From Stromatinia cepivora (Eukaryota; Ascomycota; Leotiomycetes; Helotiales; Sclerotiniaceae), in contig RCTD01000036.1 of the NCBI GenBank assembly GCA_014898415.1, positions 248,001-312,000 of the forward strand: a DNA stretch of 64,000 bases, written 5' to 3'. The notes beneath the pieces are model-generated. The model made no database searches, was not told the DNA's origin, and saw only the letters and a list, made by a program, of their open reading frames with translations. Below, one piece after another: positions 50,619 to 63,410 of the stretch (its first letter is position 1; each line of letters opens with the position of its first letter). Both the position numbers and the translations under genes were made by a program.

Positions 50619-52181
50619 TTTGAATTTTTGGATTGAAAATCGATAGCGGGGTGTTCTTAGTTTTATGATGTATGTAAATGATGACTTCTTGAAAGCAATG
50701 AAGATCCACGAAGGAATGTGCAGAACGAAAAGATTTAAAAATCAGGAACGTTCTTTGGAAGTGGTTGAGTAGTTGGTCAAGGTGGTGGTGGTTGTTGTTT
50801 GCCTGGTCGAAGGATTTGTTGGTATTGTTGATATTCAGGTCGGATTTGGGCGAAGCGACAACAGGATTTCTCAAATAAAATCGTTCGATTGTAGATGATT
50901 CACTTTAATCACAACAAACTTTTGTCTTTGATAAATGATTACTCAAGAGATCCAAGATCTATCTTTCCCTCTAGAATGTAGTCCTTGTTGGTAATGTGGT
51001 GCCGTATGTTTTGCGGGTCTGGGTGGTTGTTGAATAACTTCGAATTCGAAATGCTTTCGCCTGATCTTCACAATGAACAAAATGCGAAAAGAGAGTGCGA
51101 TGCGACAGGATAACTTTCCAAGACTATCATCCAAAATCCAACCGGGTTCGAAAAGAAGAGAATGATATTGTATGAACACAAGATTCTCTTAACGTGTACC
51201 TTGCCACGAAAGAGAGTCGATGGATGTAAAAGTAAAGGAGCGTGAAGTATGTTTCTTGAAAGGAATGAATGTAATTGTCAATATGACGACAGTGAGCTTC
51301 TCAATGATGGAGAAAGAGGCAAGAAACAAGTAGAATGCAATACCAAGAAGGCCGGGGAGTAGGCATGTAATAAAAGGGAATGAAAGTCTGGTGGAGTCTG
51401 AGACTATTAGGTATGTAGGTATTAGGTAGAGGAAGAGGAAGAGGAAGAGGAAGGAAGGAAGGATTGATTGCATTACCCACCGAGAGATTTTACGAGGGTA
51501 CGAAAATCCCCACTCACGATGCCAAGGATAAGGCAGGGTAGGGGACTTGGAAGGCTGGAGACTGGAGGGGAGGGGATTTGAAAGGGTGATAAATACGAAA
51601 TTGAGAAATTAGAAAAATGAATGAATGAATGAATAAATAAATAAATAAATAAATGAATAAAGGAATAAAGGAATGAACGAACGAACGAACGAACGAACGA
51701 ACGAACGAACGAACGAACGAACGAACGAACGAACGAACGCATGCTCTGAGAATTTAAATCATTGGTTATGCGCAGATGGATGCATAAGTAGGTAGTCGTT
51801 GCACCTTTTTACGGGGTTCTAAATAAACAAACACACCACCGACCATAGGGATAACTTGGGAACTTGACCTCCAATCAGGGACGTTAGAACTCTGGAATGA
51901 GGCTGCTTTATTTTCTTGGGATAGGAATGCGCTTCCGACTTCCAACTAAGTTTGGTTGGGTGGAAGGAGATGGGGGATTGGTTAGTCCTTACCCCTAATT
52001 AGTTAAATTTCATCCCTTTAGTTTGAGACATCTACTAAGGATGATGGATGATTTTTCAGGGGTATTCTACTGCTTCCACAGAATACAAGTCTACTGTCTA
52101 CTCCGTACTGCATAAACCGCTTGGGCTTTGGTGTGCCTTGAATTGATTTTCATCTCTATCCGTAAATTACAAGGCAGATGT
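50619..52181. other. Upstream region of the DUF1996 gene with tetranucleotide microsatellites
   Basis: This should contain the promoter and a long leader of the minus-strand gene. At 51617-51739 GAAT and AAAT units pass into an uninterrupted run of about 16 GAAC units (51674-51739). The run reads as repeated Arg-Ser-Phe-Val on the minus strand, an artefact. A hydrophobic minus frame of 94 codons at 51189-51473 begins next to a GAGGAA tract and is probably chance. Confidence 0.5.
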
Positions 52182-52645
52182 GGGTATTTTATATTTTATA
52201 TTTTATATTTTATATTTTATATTTTATATTTTATATTTTATATTTTATATTTTATATTTTATATTTTATATTTTATACTCTATATTTTATATTTTATATT
52301 TTATACTCTATATTTTATATTTTATATTTTATACTCTATATTTTATATTTTATATTTTATACTCTATATTTTATATTTTATATTTTATACTCTATATTTT
52401 ATATTTTATACTCTATATTTTATATTTTATACTCTATATTTTATATTTCATATTTTATACTCTATATTTTATATTTCATATTTTATACTCTATATTTTAT
52501 ATTTCATATTTTATACTCTATATTTTATATTTCATATTTATACTCTATATTTTATATTTCATATTTTATACTCTATATTTTATATTTCATATTTTATACT
52601 CTATATTTTATATTTCATATTTTATACTCTATATTTTATATTTCC
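52182..52645. repeat. 7-bp satellite with a higher-order pattern, about 66 units
   Basis: The array starts with uniform TATTTTA units (52182-52275). Variant units TACTCTA then appear every three or four units, and from about 52440 a TATTTCA variant joins, giving a 28-bp composite (TACTCTA, TATTTTA, TATTTCA, TATTTTA). One unit near 52537 has lost a base. All three plus frames are open as Phe/Tyr/Ile/Leu peptides; these are not genes. Confidence 0.97.
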
Positions 52646-54930
52646 CGATGACGATGCCAATGCAATCATAGTCATGGAATGATGAGAATGATAATAAACA
52701 CAATTTATCGATAAGAACAATTTTGGTGGTGTAGTCCTTCATCCCCCTGTTTGGTACTCTGTAGTTACTAGGTAGGTTGTTCAACATGAAACGTTCCTTG
52801 AGGCCAATCAGATCCCTAAATCATCCCAATTCATCCAAATCACCCTCGTCGTTTTTCGCACAGACTTCACTCCTTGAAGATTAGTGTGGATTGAGATTTG
52901 AGTACCGACCCAGCATCGATATTAAAATGAGTAGCATTTGAGATTATTGTGATTGCCGAGATGAAAGGAAAATGAGGAAGTTTGTAAATTTGGTTTACAT
53001 CAGAGATGAACTTTCTTCCCTTCACATTGGCGCAGCAATTGATTTATTCTAACCTACTTTATTGCTAACATATGTGTAAACCTCAGCCTCATTGGCGGCT
53101 AAGGTAATTCTGCATCCCCCTATGTTCTCTGCATTCTTCACGGACTACATTCTTTTCTGTGGTAATACCTAAGATAGCCGTGCTGTGCTGCGTGCTGGCC
53201 GGGCCCACAACGGCGGTTGGCATACCCCTAAATGAAAATTGAAGAGTTTCACAATGATCTGTTTGTTAATGGTGGGCGAGTACATTGGGTGAGTGCATCA
53301 CATTACGGAGTAAATCAAATTCTATATAGATAATAATTTATTAGATTAGATGCTAGATGATAACATCATATCACAGAGTAGATCAAATGCTATGCAGAGA
53401 ATAATTTATTATATGCTAAATGCTAGATGCTAGATGCTAGATGCTAGATGCTAGATATTCTGCAGTTAGAAACCAACAGCAATATCGAATAGTTTTGTAA
53501 GGAACCCGAAAACTATACGGAATAGACTGAAGAATATTCAAGCTCTCATTTGATATATTCTCACGAGTAAAGCTACTTTCCCATTCATCTGAGGTTCATC
53601 TGAGGTTCACCTGAGAAACATACACAACCTTGAACTTCACAACCTAAGCATCTCACCTCAAACAGCCATTGTCTGATCAACCTTCCCCAGACCTTCGTTG
53701 TCTTCTCTCGATCAATTGATCCAATGTTCCTAGGATTTTTAACCCATTCTTTGTCATACTAAAAGCTTCTATCGGCAAATCATTACTTCTCTAGTCGAAG
53801 GCATCTTTTTATTTACCATGTCCCTCCCGCTAGGAAAAATGATCACCATCCCATCCCTCAAAAACGTGGTTATGAAGAATCTGTCATTCATCGGAAGTTC
53901 TATTATTCCAACGCTAGGAAACAAATTCATCACATCGTCAAGCCCGGGTTTCCTTTAAAAGGAATAGGAAGGGAATTAAAAAGTAAAGTTAATTCCTGGA
54001 AATTACTCCGATGCATATTACATAGATCCCGAGACGGTAAACCCTACCGTCAATCTATCAACCCATGATGTCCGAAATTGCCAAGCAATTATATGCACGA
54101 AATCCATCCACACCAGAAACCAGGTACAACCTATTTTGAGGTTTTGAGGAAATGATCAAACTAATTGTTATTTGCTCAATATGCCATTGTTCCTCCCATA
54201 TGCATCATTATTTTTAACTTGTTTAATAACCCGTAAGACAATCAATTCAATGCAGGCAGTCAATCAAACCTGTCTGTATTCAGAATAGAGGATCTATCGT
54301 AGTCATACGTATTGAAGAGAGCACGATAATGTGTACAAGTATGGTAAGAAGATTAGGGTTCGTGTGCTGCTCCATTGGCCAGACTCCCTGTCGGCCAATG
54401 TTGTTGGGATGGTGAATGATTCCTTTGGTGGTCACTTACAGTGTCAGGTTAATCTACTCGACAAACGAAACGTGCCCATGGCGGCCATTGAGAACTATTT
54501 ATTGGATTTCACCCAGAAATGTGCCTCACATTTCCAATAATGAAAGTCTGATATTGGCTAGGACAACGGCGACGTCCTTGGCCGTTCCTTTCGATCTGTT
54601 GCAATATGATCTAGCCAAAGAGGAGGCAAAGTATATAGGAACAACCCATATTATCAGGTTTGATTGCACGGAAATTGGTCCAACTTTGACAGTATGTATC
54701 ATCGAATACCTTTTCTCTTGTAATCCCCGGGTAATTATTGCTTGTGAATCAGTGTCAATCTGATATCTATATTCGAAATGTTAGCTTGGTACGCTACAAT
54801 AATATACTGAAACTGCTCACTTTATTGAACATTGCCCGTTTCCTCCACGCAAGCTACTTTCTTGACGTGCTTATGAAGCGCCGTCGTTTTCTTCATTTCT
54901 ATCTCCTCGAGCTACATCGGCCTAAACAAA
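52646..54930. other. Intergenic, degenerate remnants only
   Basis: A GATGCTA microsatellite (about five units) lies at 53412-53455, inside two imperfectly repeated segments (about 53310-53360 and 53375-53430 share ATAATTTATTA and GATGCTAGATG). At 54331-54763 two overlapping plus frames of 69 and 115 codons are open without family features; they could be a gene relic. No tRNA was recognised. Confidence 0.45.
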
Positions 54931-56233
54931 CTAAGTAAGAAGATCCGCAACATTCATTGGCATCTCATCAATCTGAGTTGAGTAGTACACTGTTTCAAAC
55001 AAATTAGCGATGCGCGGCAGGACTCAACATGGTGAAAACTTACACTCAATATCTCTCAAAATCCTAACGTCCTCACTGGTAACGAAATTAATCGCAACTC
55101 CCTTTCTTCCAAATCTACCACTTCGACCGATACGATGAATATAATTCTCACGGTTGACTGGTAAATCGTAGTTGATAACCAATGAAACTTGTTGAACATC
55201 AATACCACGAGCCCAAACATCGGTGGAGATTAACACTCTAGAATTTCCTTGACGGAAATCTTGCATAATGCTATCTCTTTCCTTTTGAGGCATCTCTCCA
55301 TGCATTGACGAAACGGTAAAGTTAGCTTCACGCATTTTATCCGTCAACCAATCCACCTTTCTTCTTGTGTTGCAGAAGATAACAGCTTGAGTAATGGTAA
55401 GGGTGTCATATAAATCGCAAAGGGTATCGAATTTCCATTCTTCCTTCTCTACTGCAATAAAGTATTGTTTTAAACCCTCCAAGGTCAACTCATCACGCTG
55501 GACAAGAATGCGGACGGGGTCGGTCATGAACTTCGTAGTCATGTCGAGGACATCGTATGGGAGGGTAGCGGAAACGACGACAACTTGTGTCGCAGGTGGA
55601 AGATAACGGTAAACATCGTAGATCTGCTCTCTAAAACCGCGGTTCAACAACTCATCAGCTTCATCAAGAACTAACATCTTGATGTGACGAGTACGAAGGT
55701 TTCGACGGCGAATCATATCAGCGACACGACCTGGAGTTCCAGAAACAATATGTTGTCCATAATCGAGCTTGCGGATGTCCTCTCCAACGTTCGTACCTCC
55801 GATACAAGCATGACATTGTACATTCATGTAGTCGCCCAACGCCATGACAACCGATTGGATTTGAGTGGCAAGTTCTCGAGTAGGTGATAGAACCAGGGCT
55901 TGAGTCTCGCGGACAGCGGTATCGATGACTTGAAGCATACTGATAGAGAAGGTTGCAGTTTTACCAGTACCAGATTGAGCTTGAGCAATAGTATCGCGAC
56001 CTTTGCAGATTTGAACAATCGCACGAGACTGTACAGCTGAAGGGGATTCGTAACCATATGCATAAATACCACGGAGTAGATTTTCTATATAATTATGAGC
56101 TTAATGACCGGATTCGCATACAAGTTAACATACCCTTAAGATGCATATCTTGGAAAGTTGGCGCGACAGTAACATCTGCAGAAGTTGTAAACTCTATACG
56201 ATCATCCATCTTCCTATCAATTCCGTCTGCCAT
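54931..56233 (-). CDS. FAL1: ATP-dependent RNA helicase FAL1 (eIF4A-III, DEAD-box)
   Basis: Three exons on the minus strand: 56233-56134, 56084-55044 and 54989-54931, giving 399 residues, the normal length. The start MADGIDRK agrees with the family. Motifs: AQSGTGKT (Walker A, 69-76), PTRELA (102-107), DEAD (174-177), SAT (205-207), ARGID and [11 protein letters not shown] near the C-terminus. The segment [20 protein letters not shown] and the final EMPMNVADL identify the eIF4A-III/FAL1 branch rather than translation eIF4A. FAL1 is needed for 18S rRNA processing in yeast; eIF4A-III is the core of the exon-junction complex in other eukaryotes. Nuclear or nucleolar location is expected. Both introns (49 and 54 bases) fall near the ends of the gene. 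It is divergent from SAP61. Confidence 0.97.
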
Positions 56234-56613
56234 AATTGCGGTTTTTGTATTTATGTTTGTGGTATTGAAACTGGGATCGAGGTTGAAGTTCAAGAATAGA
56301 AGGAATCCTTAAGGTTTTGTTTGTGTCTCCCACAAAATGCGATGATGTGATGAAGCTCTGAAATTTTAGCGTCAAAATTTGGAGGTTTAGCAGTTTTGAT
56401 GGGGGATTCACGTGAAATGATTGGCTGGCGCAAAAAGTTCAAGGCCCAGAACTAGAACCACCAAAAAACAACCTGAACATTTCAAACATTCGCGTGTTAT
56501 TATTGACCTTTTCAATCAATATCAATCAATATTTCACCACAGATACGATACTACCTCGAAATTCGTACCGGCGTAATTATCATCAACCTTCAATTTGATA
56601 TCAAAGCCGCGAG
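56234..56613. promoter_or_regulatory. Shared divergent promoter of FAL1 and SAP61
   Basis: Only 380 bp separate the start codons of FAL1 (minus) and SAP61 (plus), so both promoters and leaders must lie here. No clear TATA box is seen. An AAAAATTTTGACGC-like stretch near 56367 and an AATCAATATCAATCAATATT repeat near 56513 are visible. Co-expression of these two RNA-processing genes is inferred from layout. Confidence 0.7.
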
Positions 56614-58167
56614 ATGATATTAGAGGAGCAAAGATTCCTCCATGAGGATCTTGAAAGGCTTGAACAAGGCATCGCTGATAGAGTAGCTGAGGACCCAAAA
56701 CAGGTAAGAATTGAAGCTATTTGGATGTTCATTAGTCAACCATACTAACATATCATTAAGGTTCGAGAACGATTGAATAGAGATCATCAAATCGCAAACT
56801 TCCTCGATCGGATTCAAGATCAGTCTAAACGATTACTGGACATATACAAAGATGTAGATGGGGTACGAAGTAAAGAGATCCAATCCATATCGACAGGTGA
56901 ACCGCTGGAAGAATTTTACAAGCAGCTTGGGGAAATTAAGAGTTTTCATCAGAGATACCCCAATGAACCGGTCGAGAATCTCGAGAAAGCTTACAAGAAA
57001 AAGGCACCTACAGAAGGGGAGACTGCCACTTCAGAAATCGATAACATGTTCACTGGAGAGGAAGCTTTTGGACGATTCCTAGACCTTACTACCATACACG
57101 AATTATTCCTGAACCTCCCCAACATCAAACGCCTATCCTATTTACAATATCTGGACAATTTCGATTCGTTCGCGCCTCCAACATGCCCCGTTAAGCGTCC
57201 AGATAAGATGACCGACCAATACTTCACATACGTTGGAGAATTAGCAAATTATCTGGAGAGCTTCATGCGTCGAACAAGGCCATTGGAGAATCTTGATAAG
57301 TTGTTTTTGAGCATTGAGGAAGATTTCGATAAGGCATGGAAAGATAATGATGTTCCTGGATGGAAACTAGAGATCACAGCACCGGTAAATGGATCGAGTA
57401 CGTCTAGAATATGGTGCGCAGATTGTGGGAAGGAATTTAAGAATGAGAACGTCTATAAAGGCCATTTACTAGGGAAGAAGCACGTTCGAGCCGCGGAAGC
57501 ACGAGCAGCACGAATGGCGGAAACAGGAGAAGACGGCAATGGTGCCGCGCAACCAACATCATCTATGTCCCGCCTAAAGGAACGTGTCATAGCGGAAAGA
57601 GAATATAGAATAAGACGTCTTGCTGCTGCTATGACACAAGAAAGAAGTGATACTCGAGTTAACATCGAACGAAAGCAAGGTATGACCGAACGTGAACGAC
57701 AAATGGAGCTTGATTCCTTATTCGCCGAGTCATCATCTGCGGCACCTCGGGATGGAGATTCCGACAGCGAGTCAGATGGAGACGATAAGATATATAACCC
57801 GCTGAAGCTGCCATTAGCTTGGGATGGAAAACCTATTCCTTTCTGGCTTTACAAACTCCATGGACTCGGAGTTGAATTCAAATGTGAGATTTGTGGAAAT
57901 TATGTTTACATGGGCAGAAGAGCCTTTGACAAGCATTTCAATGAGGCTCGTCATATCTATGGTCTGAAGTGCTTGGGTATTACAAATACGACACTATTCC
58001 GTGAGATCACGGGGATTGAAGATGCGTTGAAGCTGTGGGATAAATTGCAGAGGGAAAAGAAGAAGGGGAAAACCGAAGAAACTGGTGTCGTTCAAATGGA
58101 GGATGCGGAAGGAAATGTTATGCCAGAGAAGGTTTACTACGATTTACAGAAGCAAGGCTTACTATAG
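56614..58167 (+). CDS. sap61: Splicing factor 3a subunit 3 (SF3a60/PRP9/SAP61)
   Basis: Two exons, 56614-56703 and 56761-58167, give 498 residues, the family's normal size. The intron uses GTAAGA, a TACTAAC branch site and CATTAAG. The N-terminus LEEQRFLHEDLERLEQGIADR and EEFYKQL..IK.FH.RYPNEP are family hallmarks. A C2H2 zinc finger has C249, C252, H265 and H271 (WCADCGKEF...HLLGKKH). A second, C-terminal matrin-type finger has C405, C408, H422 and H428 (CEICGNYVYMGRRAFDKHFNEARH). An acidic stretch lies between them near 363-375. The protein joins SF3a in the U2 snRNP and helps assemble the prespliceosome in the nucleus. No damage is seen. Confidence 0.96.
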
Positions 58168-60648
58168 GTGGATGGTTTGATGGCGTCAGTAATGGGGTGT
58201 ATAATAAGAATGCATGTATCATACCCATCACAAAGAAGATCATGAAGTAGTAGTTTACTTCGTAATGGACAATAATGTCTGTTTCAATTGTTTCAGAGGG
58301 CCCGGTGCGAGAAGCTTGCGCAGTTGATGTGCCAGCATCTTTACGTGGCAATATTCCTTTTTCGTTTGAGTCTGGAACAATGCGAGTGTAAACCTTGATA
58401 AATAAATGCTTACTCAAGGTACAGCCCGGGTACAAAGTTGAAGTGCTCTGTGTATGCTCTGACTATGTCCATATAATCCTTCGAAAGGAATTTCAAACAT
58501 CGTTCTGCACGGTTTCGCACCTACTTCACACTTGTCCCTATAATCCGACAAATGTTTTGTTCGTCTCAAAAGCCCGTCACCTAGGTAAGATTACATTAGT
58601 CTGCCCATGCCCTCTCAATGAATTTAACAACTCAATTGCTGCTGCACAGTACGTTGTGGCTCTCATAACACACAAATGGAAGCCGTTCTCCTTTTGTCAC
58701 AGCACGTCCAATAATCTAACTCTATCTTCATGTCCCACGAGATTAGTCTTGTCCTCGATTTGTCACTGAACTTTGATGGAAGGAGCGGGTTTTTTGAACG
58801 TTGTCGTGTACAGGAAGTATACTTTTGCAACCTTTGGTAGCCTTCGAAAGATAGTATTGTACTTGGTCTTCTAAGGAAACCGTTGGGACATATGTCATCC
58901 AGTCGTCGATGGAGGAAAATGAAGCGGCAACTCATTTCCGTTGTGCTTTTTAGATGTTCTCGTATATAAATGGATCCGTGGTATCGGGCTGGTCTCTCGA
59001 AACTGGAGCTCCACTTGAGCTTCTTTCAAGAGATATTGATCAAGTATTGATCCGACTCGGCTGCCCATCTTCATGGTAAAAGTTAGTAACTTTTCCAGTC
59101 ATATACGATCGGGCTTTATGCGAGAATATGAATCTATTGTTTTTCTTTGCTATCCCTGGGCTTCTCCTGCTTCTTTCTTTGTAAACTGCCAAAGGCGGAG
59201 CAAAATATTCATTCGTACCCATTTGTACCCATTCAGGGAACTCACAGAGAATTTCTCATGATGAACAAGCTTCGGTGTTCAGGAAAAATTCTCCCCAAAG
59301 TTCTTCATGCACTTTCTTTTCTACCTGGACGAGCAAACTAAGGGTCAAGGTTCCACTTCTACTTATTTGCAAGCTGACAGGGCGCTTTCCAACGTGATAT
59401 CAAGATCTAGATTCCACGGTACTTCCTCAGCATTGCTTTACATTTTAACGTGACATAGTACCTATCCAATTCTTAACCAGTGAGAACTTTCAAAAAACTC
59501 ATATTGACGGAGTTACCTCATTTTTACCCCGCTCCTGCCCCTGCCTCTGCCTTCGCCGACCAAGTACCATACATGCATATTCTTCCATCTATTTTAAAAT
59601 TGCATCGCTTGAAAGCAAACGGCCTCGGAATTTGAGAGCCCAGGCCACCATCTCTGTTTTACTCATTTATTCACCATTCCTCAAAATCTCGGGGTCTTCC
59701 CAATCTATTCTCTGCCTTCCTTTTTCTTCACGGATGCGAACTGTGGTCAGAATATAATATTAAGTGCTGTTTATAGATTCAAGTGACCCCTAGATAGCTA
59801 GCTAGTTACCAACACCAAACCAAACGTTCGGAGAACTGGGATTTGCGGCTCATTGGTAGGAGTGGTATAAATTAGTATTTCAGTCGTTGGTATTTAAGGA
59901 TTTGATATATATTCAAGTTAAAGGATTATATTGAAACATCTATTAGGTTTAATATCTGATACTGGAGATAGAATACTGGAATCAGACTCGTTTTTCTTGA
60001 ATATGAACTAGCGTCATATAGCTTCAAAATTACCCATTCGGGAAGAATTTATCGAATTCCAGTATCCTGCAGCTTATCAGTAATGTATGATGTCTGGCAA
60101 AAACTCAATAATATCAATGATACTAAATATAACATATATCGAAAGAGTATAAAAAAAAAGCAGTACACCACACTTTGGTGCAGCTTAAAGAGAATACCTC
60201 ATACTACCATCACTAGTGACTCTCGAGGTTAGACCGCCCAATGACTTCCTCGTGGAACACTTATTGTATGGTGACTGTCTTGATCTTTATGTTTTCGGGT
60301 AATACGAGCTCAAAGTTGGTTCGTTGTGATTGAATAGGATGATGAAGGTGTGTCTAGAAGAGTATATTTGCCCTTGTTGAATGATAGCAATGGTGCTCAA
60401 CACGATATTCATACTAGTGTGGGCATTCGGGTCCAAATTACCTCTCATTAGATGCATATGCCATCATCGGCGCATTGTCATTGAGTCTTTGATAACTTTG
60501 ATTATATTTCACTATGACCAAGATTTGAAGGATCCCGAATGGAAGGAGCCTTTGGATAAATCGCTATATATGTAAGCTTTATTCATCTTCAGCTGTCTGC
60601 GTAGATACAAAGATATATTATTTGGACCACAAACATATACGTGGTTCC
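58168..60648. other. Intergenic between converging genes, nothing recognised
   Basis: SAP61 (plus) and the second rhodopsin-domain gene (minus) both end here. Open frames up to 124 codons (58395-58769 plus, 58118-58435 minus) have no start context or family features. A 10-bp inverted pair (AATACTGGAAT near 59971 and ATTCCAGTAT near 60055) is visible. No RNA gene was recognised. Confidence 0.5.
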
Positions 60649-62022
60649 TTATTCATTGGTCACGATTGTGATTTCATGGTGATCAACAGCCCATTCGGTA
60701 GTAGCCATGATGATATGTTGTTCCGACTTAGTTGGACTACCCCTCCTTTCTCTCCTATTACTTCGAACCTCGTTACCCGTACTACCCTTGGAGACCATGG
60801 TCGCAGACGCAACATTTCTCCAGCCCCTTGGTATTTGCATTGGTTTAACGCTTTTGTTCCGGGATGCGTTCTTAGTCGAAGTCCGAGTCAGCGTGAAGAT
60901 ATTGTTCGTCCCACCTTCATAGTTAGGGGCGTGGTCACGAAGGCTCGTGGTGAGAAGCCCAGATTGTACACTGGTGATCAGCAGGCGAGAAAATGGGAAG
61001 CAGGAGATTATTATGGCGAAATTCATCTGAAGAGTGCTCAGCAGTGTCGAATTGAATGTTTTCAGGGTTGGATTGGGGGAGGCCAGGCTTGAACTCAAGT
61101 AAATGAGGTGAAGGACCGTAAGAGGGATAATTCTAGAGTGTGTTTAAACAAGGAGTCAGTTACCAGAAACACAAAAAGGCAGAATAGGTCGCAAAAATAG
61201 GTGGCCTTACAATATTCTCGACATAAATGGCCCTAAAATTTCATAACGAGTCTTCCGGTTTAGCTGGAGAAAACGTAGGGTATAAAAAGGTAATAGCATG
61301 GTCAAGGTGTCCGTAATAATATCAAAGACTTCAATGAAGTACCAAAATACTATCTAGTCTAATTAGCACGGAAAAAAGCTAAAATAATGCATAATTATGA
61401 CAGACTCACACGATTGGAACACGAATTGTTCAAAAACATCCAAGGCTGAGGCAAGGAGCACTGGAAAACTAACGCAAACACAGAGACAAGTGTCCATAAA
61501 ATAATAAGAGCCATCAAAACACCACATGCTAGCTTAGGCTGTTTCCCAATGGTTGATTGCATGAAGAATATAACAATGGATAGCTTGCTGAAACATAATG
61601 ACAGGATGAACATAATGTAGGCTCCGTAGATAGACTGCGCGCCAAGAACAAAAATCAGCACATCCTAAATCCTAAGAAGGCTGCATATCAACTTACTCGC
61701 TCATAATCTAAAACCTGTGACTCTTTGAGTGAGGATACGTCTTCCCCGAGTCCGTTGTTTATAGCCACAGACAAAGCCCCTGTTTGGCCAACAGCGAATA
61801 GCTGTAGCATCAAGTCAGTCTTTCATCTCATCATTTTTCAGGACGCTTCTATCATACCATCGCCACAAAAATGAGAATTCCATCAAGAGAAAGCCAAAGA
61901 TGACGCATCACACCTATTCTAGTTCCTATTCTAACTGACACAGCAAAGAACATTGCGACGGTTGTGACCCATGCTACAAGACCTAGGTCAGAGCCTCGGG
62001 AGTCAGATCTTTCAGTGGTCAT
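60649..62022 (-). CDS. Second fungal rhodopsin-domain membrane protein, possibly frameshifted
   Basis: Five exons on the minus strand: 62022-61858, 61801-61697, 61634-61410, 61353-61212 and 61132-60649, about 373 residues. The first three junctions keep phase 0. Helices and landmarks follow the family: LGLVAWVTTVAMFFAVSVRIGTR, VLDYER then IYGAYIMFILSLCFSKLSIVIFF, VFALVFQCSLPQPW, FIEVFDIITDTLTMLLPF, RKTRYEILGPFMSRIL and IIPLTVLHLIYL. The tail QSGLLTTSL is followed by a basic region. In exon 4 the part up to LLPF and the part from RKTRY lie in different frames, so one base appears to be lost near 61255-61265. This copy may therefore be a recent pseudogene. It differs in sequence from the rhodopsin-domain gene at 36.5 kb, so the two are not a recent duplication. 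Confidence 0.7.
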
Positions 62023-63410
62023 TGCGGTGGTTATTTAGCACGGTTTGACCTAAAAGAAAGTAGAGAATGAATGTGGCTCAAATAGAAGACGGGGCTAATG
62101 GTGGAATATATTGTCAGTTCAAGGGTGAAATGAGGACAAAATCGGGCCGCCCGCGAAGGATAATGGAAGGGCATGGAATAGTTTCAGGTTGGAATGATAT
62201 TTCTCAGGGTCAGATAAACGTAGAAACTAGAAATGTCAATTCCATTACTGTTCATGAACAGCCTGCTAAAGCTGTAATCAAAGACCCTACATTTCTATGT
62301 CAAATGTGTGGTTGCATTGCATAACAATGTGCCCATCTTTTGATGTAGTTATTTTAGGAGGAACGACCAGATGTGCAGCACAACTAAGAGCCGTATCCAT
62401 TCACCTATCGGATCGTCACATTGATCTCATTTCTTCAAAGGTGTCTTTCTTCCTTTGATGGTAGCCGAACTTGGATGGCATATGGTGGCTTATGCGTATC
62501 TATTCTTTGAATCTATGAATCTTCGACCTGAGAGTATGTTGCGAATTTTGCGGGAGAAAATACACATGGCAGAAATACAATGTGGGACAATTATCAGAGT
62601 ACTAGACCCGTCAATACTTATTTTACTTTTGTAAGAACTCGAGAGTGGGTGGCCTAAGGACTTCTTTCTTGGCTCATATATTTGCACGCGATATTCTATT
62701 TGCGGGATGTGTGCTGATCTGATATTCGGCCCTGAACAAAGTATTCTCTGATCATGTGCATGAAAATAAATATGTGACACCTGAACATTTTGAACTGCCA
62801 AAACAAGCGAAATGAACCCCTGAAAATCCGGGGTGCAATCGCCAAGAAAAGATCTCACTGCATCGGCAGCAGGGATTACAAGCCACCTTCTGAGTTCACT
62901 GTTGGTTGCTTGCCTCAATGTGACCCAATGTCTAAATGTAATTGATGGGCCTTGAATTCACAAAATCAACTTCCGCAATATGATCCCTGAAAGTTCTTCA
63001 ATCCAAACATTTGTAGCACACCTCTTAAAATCACGCCACCAGGATTCAACTCCGGCTGGATGATGCAGACTAAAAATCAGATCTGGGTTCAACTCCGAAA
63101 CAATATACCGTACAGCAGTAGTCTTTCTTCACCAATCTCAAGAGCCCGGTGAATGCCTGCCTCTTTGAGTTCAGCCTATCAATATTCTAAATCCTCCCAT
63201 TTCAAGCTGCGCGATCTTGGGGTCCGCAATATGGAGACCTAATCTGACACAGGAAGTGATGCTCAGCATATTTTGCGAAGGCTGCCCTATGTCAATATCA
63301 ATACTGTCTCTTTGCGCATCCTGAACTGCACTCGTTTTTCACGCAGAATCTTCATTTTTAAAGATATCCTAGCGGACCCTTTACGTTACCTCTGTATCCA
63401 GAATCATTCA
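62023..63410. other. Intergenic with a doubtful minus-strand coding relic (62490-63310)
   Basis: A 142-codon minus frame (62490-62918) reads RQATNSELRRWLVIPAADAV and onward. Further upstream the minus strand gives SELNPDLIFSLHHPAGVE (about 63090) and SITSCVRLGLHIADPKIAQL (about 63250-63190). The pieces look protein-like but lie in different frames without clear splice sites. A short plus stretch at about 62340 reads FDVVILGGTT, like a nucleotide-binding start, but it ends quickly. The right end should hold the promoter of the permease gene. Confidence 0.35.

Noticed and set aside
51473..51742. Minus-strand 89-codon frame starting with repeated Arg-Ser-Phe-Val
   Set aside because: It is the GAAC microsatellite plus flanking GAAT units read through; there are no splice sites or homology.
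52128..52682. Three plus frames of 157-184 codons rich in Phe, Tyr, Ile and Leu
   Set aside because: All are translations of the 7-bp TATTTTA array; the frames are equivalent and have no flanking gene structure.
60649..61092. Plus-strand 156-codon frame at 60622-61092
   Set aside because: It is antisense to the last exon of the rhodopsin-domain gene, whose minus-strand reading matches family blocks.
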